Shown here piece after piece: positions 48,225 through 60,011 of a stretch of 64,000 nt of DNA. The notes beneath the pieces are model-generated. The model worked only from the letters and a program-made list of their open reading frames with translations. It did no database searches and was not told the origin of the DNA. Both the position numbers and the translations under genes were made by a program. The DNA comes from Lineus longissimus (taxonomy: Eukaryota; Nemertea; Pilidiophora; Heteronemertea; Lineidae): the NCBI RefSeq assembly GCF_910592395.1, contig NC_088310.1, positions 4,907,501 through 4,971,500 of the forward strand, in the 5' to 3' direction. The stretch's first letter is position 1, and each line of letters opens with the position of its first letter.

Positions 48225-51173
48225 TTACTGGAATGATTTAGAATAAAGTACATATGCATTATCATCGACTGTTGCTGTGGCTTCTCCGATAGTAATATCC
48301 GATGCGATACATGTGTTGTTGGACGTGGAGTAGGATGCAGACATACATTTGGTATCTTGGTTGCAAATGTCAAGGCAGTGTAGTTCAGTCGGTGTATACA
48401 AATGTTTCAAGTAGTTACCTTCCGGCAAATTCTTTCCCGTATGAACACCAAAATTTGTGTCTGAAACTAATATGACATTAGAAACACTGTTAGAACCTCG
48501 ACGAGAGAAGGAATATAAGAACCGCAGAACACGTATGAAGGTGAATTCCACGGAAGGTCTCATCAACCTTTCTCACGTTAATTCCATTTTGACTCCAATT
48601 AAATTTTGGTCAGTTTTTTAACAAACATCATTTCCTGACGATATGATTTATAGAAATGGTTAACTGAATCCCAAAACAATACTACTACCTCGCTGTTCAA
48701 TCAAAACTGCCTGCCGAAGGAAAGAGCTCCCTCCCTCCCCCGCACCCCCAAATAGTGTAATGAATGGGTGTGGAACCTAGTTGGCTCCATAATTAGCATA
48801 TATTTTGCCTGAACCCCCTGCTTACCATGAATTATCCTGTTCTCGAAGACTTGCACTTCGCAAAGTGATAAAACTTCCATTGGGGATGTGATTTGAACTG
48901 CTACGTAGCGCCCTCTAACCGGGCCATCACAGTCTTTATCCAGCGAAGCTCCAACGATTCCTGGATGGTGGTAACACAACTTCTTGCTGGGAGATGATAG
49001 GCCGCTAGGGGGCGCAATTTCCATCAGGTACACATTTAAATCATGCAGTCTTTCACCTGTATATGATTTAAAGGAGTATAAAGATATTAACTCTACCCTC
49101 TTAACCCTTGTTTTATTTGGTGCCGAATAAACTTTCTAAACTCTTTGGTACTCCCAAATTTTGTTTTTATTCCTGACTACAGGCTTTTTTGCGAAAACTT
49201 CTTGGCCAATTTCGTCAAAGTTTGTTTTTTCTTGAATCAACTTTTGGGACCCAGGAGCTGGCTTTTACATAATAATTGGTTTTGATATGTGTTCGTGTAC
49301 ACTAACGTACATGTAGTATATTGATTTTTTTGACATTTTCCGCTCTCTACTGCTTATTTCTCGACAAATTTGGATGAAAACCTCAGGTCATTTTTTTTCG
49401 TGTGTACCGAGTTTCATTGAAATATATCCATAAGAAAAAATCGGCCCCTGTCTGATCGCCAAAAATCGTCAAAGGGCTCCAATGTAGAATTTTTCTTAAA
49501 ATTGATTAGCAAATCTTTAACCAACAGTACATGTGTTGGGTCAAAAAAGTAGATTTAAGAAAAACTTTGAAGAAATCGGTCCAGTAATGAATCACAATCA
49601 TGACAACTGACGCGGTATGGATGAGTTCGGCAAAGATGAAATCATTAGATCATACTGGTTAGATATTTCTGTGCAACTCTGTGGAAATTAAACTACGTAG
49701 AGATGAGGTTTGATTGCTTATCAGCCAGACAGCGTTGCTTTCGTCCAATCAGAATATAGAAAGCTGTGTAGCCTTGGGTTCTGGTGTAGCCTGCGGGTAA
49801 TCACTCTCCATTGACCGCGCGTTAAAAGGACGCCGTTAGTTAAAAATTATACTGCAGGGCTGGAGAGTCAAGACGTTCCCGAGAAATGTCGAGTGATGAC
49901 TAGTCCAGGTAACCTCAACCATATCCGCCGCGCAGCGGAGGGTCAGAGGAAGCCTCGTTGATTTACCCGAGGCGAGCCAAACATTTTCAGTGCATACAGT
50001 GGAAGCACTGTCATACCGAGCGCTCTGGTATTGCAGATTATTCACTTGGATCGAGGTTACCCATTCTACAGAAACGTGACCGGTCGCCGGAAGCTTACGC
50101 CTCCAAATCGAGTCCACGACGAGTGAATTGCCGTTAAGTACCAGTCTCTGTTATGAGTGAATGGAGGAGACTGGTGAAAGAGTCAAATCTATGAAAGGAC
50201 ATTATGAACGGGGAGGACCGTATTGGTCTCGTACTTACTGCAGCAATCACCACGGTTCACCAAGTGCACTCTCTGAACAAGATAGGTGGCGCCAAGATCA
50301 ACTGACCACCATGGGTCTCTTTGGCGTCCGGTGTGTGTACAGAAACCACGGTGGTAATTCGAGTTGCTGTTGCCATCAACGGCTCTAGAGGCAGATCCTC
50401 CAGTGCTCTGTCTCGCAGGTTTTCCCAGAGCCATGTTTTGTGTTTCTGGAAAGTGCAGAAAAAAACACTTATGACCCGAAAAGAAACAATGGGTATATAC
50501 ACAACGTAGTCTACTATCATCTTGTCAAATCTCCAACGAAAACTTTGAGCAACGAAGTTGACGTGGAAACGTACTGTGCTGCCAGGTACATGTAGTTGGT
50601 AAAACCTGGACGCAGATTTTGGGCGGTGGACGCTGAGTTTTGTATCATTGTATTGCACTGCCTGGATCCCATGAACCTCGCCTCCAGTCCAAGATTAATA
50701 GCCGATTTGATTTGGTATTCTAAAATACCTGGATTTAGAACGAACCGCACTTTACAGCCTGAGTGTAAATACACTAAGCGCAAACGAAGACTTGTTTTGT
50801 AATAAAATAACCTGAACTTTTGTTATCGCCTACACTCACCGAATCTGAGAAGTGAATAATTGAGCATTGTAAACGATTGAGAATGATTGTATTACCTACA
50901 TTATGGGTTGCTATCATTTTGGGTCACCCTGAAGAAGAAAGATTCCACTACAGCGCTTAACAGTCGTGGTTTGCTGCTTTTACTGGCTTTGTGGTCAATT
51001 ACTATTGCCAATTAACCAATAACTTTACGCCGACATTAATCCAACGCCCGTGAAAGCCGTTTCCCGCTTTCGCTGCAAAAGTGCAAATCACGCCGAAAAT
51101 ACATACCCAAATGTCCATGTTTAATTCCAAACATCACCAACAGACAAATGGCTATACGACGATGATACTTCAT
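48225..51173 (-). CDS. Secreted F-type lectin with PAN/apple domain
   Basis: Four exons (51107-51173, 50239-50445, 48826-49056, 48225-48460) give 246 residues; all three introns are phase 1. Exon 1 encodes a signal peptide (RRIAICLLVMFGIKHG) and ends at donor GTATGT. Exons 2 and 3 form an F-lectin (fucolectin) domain, ~27-166: ALGKPARQST, GSASRAVDGN, DPWWSVDLGATY, then the fucose motif H60-X26-R87-X-D89-X4-R94. This motif is completed exactly across the exon 2-3 junction (NRGDCC joined to SERL). The CYHHPG and GRYVAVQI...LSLCEVQVF strands follow. Exon 4 encodes a PAN/apple-like domain (~170-246; C in HCLDICNQDTKC and NNTC) and the stop. It should bind fucosylated glycans outside the cell, as innate recognition or fertilisation lectins do. 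The symmetric phase-1 exons fit domain shuffling. A 1.2-kb intron separates exons 2 and 3. Confidence 0.9.
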
Positions 51174-52383
51174 TGCGCTCAATCAACTGTTTCGTTTTTA
51201 AAGCAACGGTTTTGCAGCAAATGTTATCCAAGTGGACTGGCCTCATAAAAAATGTCCTGAACGACCATCAGACGTATTTGGTATGCACTTGTATGTCTAT
51301 TCACTAATAGGTGTGTAAGGCGAACGTATCCACTGCACAGAGCAGTAGTCATTCAACATACGCACATAATGTATAGCCTTCGGACAAAAAACCGCTCGAT
51401 TCTGTATTCTCTCATTTCTTCTTGAAATCACGTTATCATCCTTTCTATGGGTTTTACGTATCCGTACCGAAATGATATGAAAGACAGAGTTTCTTTTAAA
51501 GGTTTACACACGAATTGAATGACTTGACTAATATCAAATAATGAAGCATGTCGTTGCTTTCTGTATAGACATGACCACCAAGCAATCAATTTTTGTCCAA
51601 TCAAAAATTCATTATCACATTCCCATGAAAAAAAGATCTGGGCATGTGCAGAATTACATATGCATGAACTAGCGTGGAAAGGTACGTAGTCTTGACAGAG
51701 ATACCGTACAGTTTAGTATGTCATACGATGTTCGAGTTTAGCTGTCAACCTTGATGTTCAGGCTATCTATTTGTTGATATGTAGCCATTGGCACTGAGCT
51801 GTCGAATTTATTCCTGTTATAATCTAGCAAACAAATTATATCTCGTGTCCAAAACTGAAAAGTTACACTTTTTGACTTGTCATATCTAAATTTCTTCGCG
51901 TGTTTTACTTAATACAAAAGAGTAAGTTAAAACATACATGCTCCATTGTTTCGTACACGCAGTGCGATTGGAGAGGACAGCGATGCCATCTGATAATGAT
52001 ATCGAGAAGCGTAACGCATCGCAACTGCTTCATTCAGTACGTAAAAATACTGGGGTTTGCTCTACAAAAGTATGATATTAACCAAGTGTGCCAATGATCA
52101 AGAACAACTACGAGTCACATATACATATTTGAAAGCCGTGTACCCAGTGGTGTGTATATGAAAATAGAAAGAACTGCAAAAGTGCTCAATAAATTTTTCA
52201 AGAACGCCCTGGCCGGATCCGAAAATCCATCATATTACAGTTAAATCTAGCTACATTACATAACTTCTTTTACGACGCACTTCCTCGGATGTGATATCCC
52301 CTAGTCTCGCCGTTGCTATAATCAATTCTAACCGACATCGTAGCAACGGATCCTGACTGCCTACGCGCGCGCATGGTGGTTGG
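51174..52383. other. Intergenic stretch
   Basis: Lies upstream of the lectin gene and of the plus-strand TATA box at 52.38 kb. No exon recognised. Confidence 0.45.
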
Positions 52384-52481
52384 GTATAAAAGAAGACCCC
52401 GAGTTTAGATGTCACATTGCCGACTGGTTCCACGCGGATAACAACACTTGTCTGATATTTGTCAAGAGAAAGAAAGAAAGG
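52384..52481 (+). promoter_or_regulatory. TATA box and putative leader exon
   Basis: GGTATAAAAG at 52383-52392 is a canonical TATA element. About 30 bp downstream begins a ~70-nt segment ending in GAAAGAAAG followed by GTAAGACC (donor near 52482). This reads as a core promoter with a short non-coding first exon on the plus strand. The downstream coding exon is not established; the signal-peptide ORF at 59781 is one candidate (7.3-kb intron). Confidence 0.4.
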
Positions 52482-55400
52482 TAAGACCACTAATTTCTCT
52501 GAACATTCTTTCAATCCAATGAAGTCTTTATTTCAAAACTTTATATATTTGTCCTCTCCTTTTCTGCATTTTGCTCTCATGACCTTTTAATTGCAAAGTT
52601 GTGGCGTTCAAATGTGACGGCAACTTTTTAAATGAGGTTGCCAGGTCAAAAAGCCTGATCAGATTTATTCTAATTTTCGTATCCGCGTGAACACGTGCAA
52701 TCTTAAGATACTTGTACGATTCTTAGTTTAGATCTTAACTTAGAATCACACTATAATTTTGTAACATGCATGTTGATGAAACTGAAAAAAAGTTTTAAAC
52801 ACTCTCATAAGAATGGTATCGGCATTTCCGACCTACCACGAGGGTTGTTATTCATGTACCACTTGATGTCGTTTTGATGTCGTAATTCACCGCAAAGTTT
52901 TAAGCAAATCCATAACACGTTTATGCAGCGCGATGTGATTATTTGGTGATAAATCAACTTGCAGTTCAAATATATCCCAATGTGAGAAGCTATTTCTTCA
53001 CTGTATTGTTCTAGCAATATTTCATTGGGCCTTGAATAAAGTCATACAATCACTCAATTGAACATCCGTACAAAAGTATTAATAGCTAGCTATTCATGAT
53101 CAGAGCTGATCATTTCAAAACATTATGCATGTGTATCAAAAGCAAGTACTGTGAATAGGAATTCTATATATTCGCGATTTTTTTCTTCTTGCTGACGGCA
53201 AATACATTTAATTTTGCATCAATCAATCTATTTCCTTAGGAATGCTCGTGATAAGAGTAGTATAATACCGCGGTCATTTCAAGATTGACTTTTTCAATTT
53301 CCTTTCGCGCGTTTTACCGTTCTATTTGCCAACATTAAGTCTATGTTTTGTTACACATTCAGACAATATGATTTCCGCGACAAGCATTTTCGATTAGTCT
53401 TTTTATGAATTTGTTTGATTTCATATCGATCGGTTTGCCAGTTTGTTGCAAATTTAATCCTGAAAGTTATACTTCGTAACCACAATTCTATTCTACCACC
53501 ATTTAAAAAGTCTGCAACTAACTCTGAAGTCACTGTAAATTTTGAATCATCTAGCAATATCTCAATTGGTCTTAAAGAAAGTCCCCTTTAAAGGCGTGGT
53601 TCGTTCGTGTTGACATGTGCCACCAGTTGCAACAGAAATAGCCATGACTATTTTGCAGTAACGAGCCACCGTGTAAACTTCTAAAGAGCTCTCTGATACT
53701 CATTGCAGGAAAGTTGATAAATTAACCGAAATCATTATCAACGTGTCAATATTGGGCTAATTAGCTATATTCATCCTCATCAAATTGACATCGGCGACCT
53801 CAACCATTCTTTGTCTGTCGTGTTTCTACCGCATATCTTCCTTGTCAGTCCTTCATTTGTCGGTCGTTCAATATCAACACGTTGCATGTGTTAATTAGCG
53901 GAATTTGCAGCACTTATATCGATATAATGCGAATACTGCGGTGGTCATTATCACTTTCGGACTATTACACCATCACCTACCTGTAAATTTTCTCTAATCG
54001 AGATAAGAAAGTTCGAGTGAGTCCGTCGTCCACCCAGTAGGCCTTGGATATCAACACAACAAATATACCGACGTCATCTGCCAATGATGATTTTCGTGAC
54101 ATCACGGCTAATTTCCACATTTATTGAATATCATTCATCCTTAATAAATAGAAGTCGGTCACAAATTACCCATCCCGTGAGCTTTTAACGGTGGTTTAAA
54201 AAAATGCAATTGGATTCGTGCAGCATTTTATCCTCAACAACAAGGAATACTTCTTGGTAAAAACAAATCCGTTGGGAAAACTTCCTTTATATATAAGTGT
54301 CTTCCGCTCTGTACAATCATGTCATTGTGCATCGTTGAACTACTCATATTATAACGCCTCTGATGGATTTTCAGTCGCAAGTTCTGGCAATAAGACAACG
54401 TTTTACTTGACATAATTATGAAGTTGTCATAAAATTTCTGCAGATCTTATTTCAGTACGTCCATTACCACTATCGCCTGATAATAATCTCACCTGATAAT
54501 GGTCTGTCAAGGATAGACTATGATTGTTTCTGACACATATACTAGCATCTTGAATCTATTTCTCATTATCTCTGCATTACTGCGAAATGAAAAATCATGC
54601 GGATAGCCCAACTGTGCCATCATAGCAATCTGACGCAATAATGAAAAATTAGTAAATCATTCGTGATTCGGAATTAGTTAAATTGGGTATATGTATAATA
54701 AAAGAAGATCTGTGAAAGAACGTGTTGGGGAGTGTGCATGGGCACTTAAGTGGATATTTGTGAGCCACCTTAACGGCATGTCTGATATAGCAAACAGGCC
54801 GGGAGTCCAACCTTGAATTTTAGTATGGCATCTTGTTTCTCGTCATCAGTCAGGCAAGGATCGTCGATGGACCGGCGATCGTAGGCCATTATAAAAATAT
54901 TATAAACATTATAAAAATATCAATACATGTACCTCTATTCTACCAATTTTGCGCGGATTACATGTAATTAATAGAGCATATGGGGAATTTTTAGACACGG
55001 TACGGAGTGACCAGGGAGTTAACCGCGAATCAAGCTGTGATGGATACGAAATGACGCAGGGCCAATGTATCTGGTATTTGGGCGAAAAACTAAGAAATAT
55101 CTAGATTAACCCTTTAAGGGTATTTACCTGGTCGACTTTTGTCAAGCGACCGCTGTCGATTAACAGTTTCGGGAGTTATGACTGACGTCAACAATCGCTG
55201 CTACTACGGACTTTGAGTCTCGGCAAGTCGGTGCTGCTATACGCCCAACAAGCAGCAGCGGTGATCTCCCTTTTTTAGGTTGCATCCAATCCAGTATGCA
55301 CCACGTTAAAGCTAGTGACCATCTCTTTGACTTATTCTTTGGTATTGGCTACCACTTGCATTCAATTAGAAATAAATAAGTTGACTAATGCTGGCGCAAA

Positions 55401-58400
55401 GCTCCGAATTATGTAATAGCATACATTTCCTTTAAACATGAAGTGAAGTTGGTTGCATTAAGACAGGGATAATATAGAAGTGGAAAGATGGAAGTTTTGG
55501 TAAATAGTTTACACTAGTCTTGAGATTTTCTCGTAGAACCAACCTCCAATGTCCTCGGGGCATCTGTCATACTTGTTAGTAAATGGGTTTTATACGTGCC
55601 AAACGTTTCCTTTTGTTAATCATCGTCAAGTAACTACACGTTTAAGGGTTTAGAGGTCCATTGCGTTAGCTATGATACCACAGAAAATGTTCCGTTAATT
55701 GGTTGATTAATGTTGATCTATTTCGTACGTGTATGTATTTGCATTAGGATCAGGTCCCAATCTATCAACAGTGTGCAGATGATGTTTGGTAGTGATGTAT
55801 TCTATTTGGTAAGAGTTGGGCCGTTATGATAGCAATACTTAAGTTACAGTTGTGACTTTGTTTTATCTCCAGATCAATTCCAAATTTGCTGCTCTCGAAT
55901 TTAAGTCGATCTATCAAGTTTCTCTGCATACTCAATCAATCTAAGTCAACTTTAGAACTCGAAACACCACACTCGCGAGTGTATTTACATTAAAATCAAT
56001 CACCATATCAGTAGTTTTCAGATGCAGTCCATACTTTGTTTCTTCTATTATACATCATATGTATATTAATAATGCGTACTTTTACTTAAGCTAAGCGTAC
56101 TCGACATATCAGTATCAGTATCAGCGATGTTCCTAAGAATGATACTCTCACATGAACTGAGCGTCTTGCGCGATATTACTATATTTTAGAATAAGCAGAC
56201 TTAATGTGTTCATGTCAATCCTCCATTCTGGTAAGTAGGATGTTTCTTATTTTTCATTTCTTGTGAGAATGTCCTCCTTTCCAAGGACTTATAGGCATCC
56301 GATGTTAAATAAACTGGGCGTCAATAAAAGATGATAATTCTTTTTTTCTCAAAAAATCTCGATTTGACCATAATGTATAATTCATATCGTCTCACAAGCG
56401 TTAATCCTGCTGATGCCACAATCTGGCCCGCTTATTGTGAAAGGTTTATTAATATGAAGTCTTCTAGGTACTAAGTCAATCAACGAAGATGCCTGTGACA
56501 TGTGACATATGAACTGTGACAAATTACAACGTGAATTCTATATAAACCCGATCTTTGGCCGTCTTACTTACATAGGATTCACGGCACGGTTTACGGGTCA
56601 TTTTTTCACGAGCATGTTCGAACTACGGAAAATTATTTCTCTTGTATTACCGATTATATTTTGACAATATATAACTGGGGCCATTTTGGGTTAATGAAAC
56701 GTGCACCTGTAAAGGACTTTCTAATGCCACGATTAAAGGGAAGCACCTCCGTGACTAGTAGTTCAATAAATATGACTACAAACAGCAGTAACTAACTAAT
56801 TAGAATTGCCAGGAATTGAGAAACTCCATTGAAAAATGCCATCCTTGTTTTTCTTTAAGGAATATCGCTGAGAAATAAACCACTTTAATAAGATCACCGA
56901 AAACGGAAATCAGACATCGGAAAAGACGATGAAAAACCGGTATTGATGAAGATGAACGACGTGCCATCGTGATGATGCGTTTCCGTAAAATGTCACTTTC
57001 TGTTTGGTCCATTATCTAAACAATCCACAAAAGACTGCGTAGATAACGGGGTCGATTTAATCCGAGTATGCGTGGCTTTACCAAGGATGTTGTAAACTTT
57101 GAAGAATAAAATACAATCCGTTGATAATCCATTATACTTTGTTTGGAAGAGTACAAGTTTTCTATCGTATTTCGCAGGAGTTGAGATCAAATATGCGGTG
57201 AAGTTGCGGGCCGTGACTAGTTTTCTGTTATTCTGAACTCCCGCGTTTCAGCAGAAAGCAGCCAAAAGCCTATTAATACAACTGTCATATTGTTTGATAC
57301 GAAAGCTGATAGTGCATGAAGTTAAAGAGTATATAGTGAATCTAAGTATTTGATACATGATTCATTGTGCCTTGTAAATCTTCATGGAAGCTGTTTACAA
57401 TTAATATGAATATGCTTCTTTGAACTCGGAAAGTGACATTTTCATAAACGCATCAATCTTCGTCATTTCTGTACGTGTAGTAATCTGTTCAGTGATTGAA
57501 TCAAGCTGAGCTAATTGAGATATTATTAAGGGCATTTTAATATCTCACCTAACTTTAGTCAACAATGTAAATATTACACATTTGAATTCCTAATGCATCA
57601 TTTATCAATATATCATGTCTGTCATTTGTTTAGCCTTGACTATACAACATAGGTGCTGGTACCTAATTTGCAGTTTTGAATCAAATATTTCTGTTTTCTA
57701 TACCAGTTATCGTACAGAGTCAATACATGCGATGGTAGTGTTGACTAAAACACATTCTCTCTGATTATTAAAGACACAAGGTCACGTCAATTGATGGGTC
57801 AGCTTAAATGTCATAATATTTTGAGTTTGTCACGCCAGCACTGATCTTTGATAAGCTCTACAAAAGACTTTTAACGTTCACTTAAAGATGAAATAAAATG
57901 TTTTCAATTCAGAAAGTGAACGACGAACATTTTCTCTTTTTGGCTTATAACTCAAAACTATCGTTTTGTCTCATACGCATAAAAATATTTGTCATCAGCC
58001 TTGGAATTCAAATCTACGTCGTAGGCGAATACAAGTTCTGTTGTTATTTGTGCACTAAAAGTGGAAGCATGTGTCTGTTAATGGAAAACGTATCAAAGAT
58101 TAGTGCAAGCGCGACAATAATAATTACTCCAACAGCTGTTACTAAAAGAACAGAATCACAATACAAGATATTTCCCATCAGTATTCTGAACTTGCTGTCC
58201 TTATGACAACCCTGTCATGAAGCCCACAATTCTTTAATCAAAGTTTCTTATGCGATGCTGGCTTAAACTTTGTCAATTGAAAGAACGAAATTCACAATGA
58301 CTGCCAAAAGCCTCTATTAACCTTTTTGAATACTTAAGCCGTCATTACAAATATCAACACAGTGAGAAGCCAAATGAGTTGCTAGTTTTTACTTGTCATC

Positions 58401-59780
58401 TTCAATGCAATGTCTTCTGAAACTAATAAGCTGCACGAACCTAATCAAGAAATCACTACCAGAATGGGTGACAAATTATTTTCGGTTGAATAAAGTTTAA
58501 GTTTAGAGATGATGTGAAATACGTCGATTCGTGGAGAAATGAGAATAACACATTTTTCCGTTTCAAAGAGTGGCGTGTGTGTTGAATAACTTTCATTATA
58601 CCCTCGATTCAATAGCAGCGTGCATTAAATTTTTAATTGATTTCATGTTCCTTGCTCTTTACTTTGTTGACAATTTTTTAAAAATGAATGAATTTTTCGT
58701 GGCGAAAGTAACGATTACGGACTATAAGCCTGGTGTCAAGCTTCACCTCCGCTCAGTGAAATGATATACCCCTTAACCAGGTTAACACCAGGTTATATCC
58801 TGGCGTGGGTGGGCCTGCTTGTTCAAACGAGCCAATCACTAACGTACGTCTATCGTTAACTGAACACTAAACATGCTAAACCAGATGAACACCAAGTTAG
58901 TGAGAAATTAACGGACCCCGCATAGTGTCATCGCAACCAAATCATATATTGGTGACCAGTAAAGTACAGAACCCTAAAGAGCAGGGCGACACGATTGGAA
59001 ATTAAGTTTGTTTGGAGTGACTAGTTTAAAGAAACCTAATGAATATTGGTTCGACGAAACGCCGGTAACGTTGCTCTCCCGCTTGTGCGTCTGGTAAAGA
59101 AAACAGTATCAATATCAATTTCGTGATATCGAAACAATTTCTTGAAACTGAAAGTTTCTTTTCAATTGCGTACAAACAAGAATCTAGCAACAAATAAGAT
59201 GTTATTTAAAAAACGATTATGTTCGCTGTGATCTTTGAGTTAGGTTCATTATCATTTGGTGATGAACCCAAAACCTACCAAAGGTACTCGAGTTCATTCA
59301 TATACCGCTGACCGCTAATCCTGTCTTACAGGAGGGCTCCTCAAAGCAAGATTCCCAATACCGGCCTTTAATGTAAATTTAACCTGTATCGAGTAATTTG
59401 ATATCAAACTATGAGCAACCAACCTCTTGTATAGGAAGATCATCGCACGGGAAGATTTGATTACGGCTGGCTATAACTGAATGAAAGCGCTTTGATCATT
59501 TTATCATGCAACTGAAGAGCAGGCCTGGATCATATGTCCGCGTATCGGTAGGGTCGGAGAAGGGATGCCCTTCGTGTCAACCACATTCCATTAAGCCGTC
59601 TGAAACTTGAATTCGTTATTCTTTGCCATGCGGCCCGGGTCATCTGTCCCTTGGGGAAAGGAGGACTGATTTATGTATAGGGGGTGCATAGTTGTGTTGC
59701 ATAAGAAAACTGAACGTTTTTTTAAAAGCCAAAAAGCCGGTATTTTTGACGCAGATGATCAGCGACCATTTGCAGAGAAG
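52482..59780. other. Intron or intergenic, nothing recognised
   Basis: AT-rich sequence with many stops. Short ORFs (for example 54218-54415 and 57898-58206) have no recognisable domain or splice context. Confidence 0.4.
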
Positions 59781-60011
59781 ATGGCTTTTATAGCGCGACA
59801 CCATCTTGTATCGTTGGTGTTCCTGGGGTGTTCTGTCCTACGCTCATTACCTTGTAGCCCGGGATTGTTAATTGAGACAATATTATCCTATAAAGTTGAC
59901 GCCAATGCTCCAAATTCAATATCATTTTACCAGCTTCAACCTGAAATAAATCCTTGTGGAATTTATCAACCGTGCGACTATTGGTTACGCAGACAGAAGA
60001 AAAACCCATGA
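59781..60011 (+). CDS. Candidate small secreted protein or peptide precursor
   Basis: The 76-residue ORF starts at an ATG with a good context (GAAGATGG) five bases after a possible acceptor (CCATTTGCAG). The N-terminus MAFIARHHLVSLVFLGCSVL resembles a signal peptide. The C-terminal part holds a C-X5-C loop (NPCGIYQPCDYW) followed by basic residues (LRRQKK), a layout seen in some cyclic neuropeptide precursors. I do not recognise a known peptide. An upstream in-frame extension to 59673 is open but would bury the signal sequence. It could equally be chance: the ORF is short and the flanks are non-coding. Confidence 0.25.
   Translation: MAFIARHHLVSLVFLGCSVLRSLPCSPGLLIETILSYKVDANAPNSISFYQLQPEINPCGIYQPCDYWLRRQKKNP

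Noticed and set aside
49836-50117. 93-codon minus-strand ORF between lectin exons 2 and 3
   Set aside because: No phase-compatible acceptor gives F-lectin text. The exon starting at 49056 continues the domain exactly (SERLHDLNVYL).
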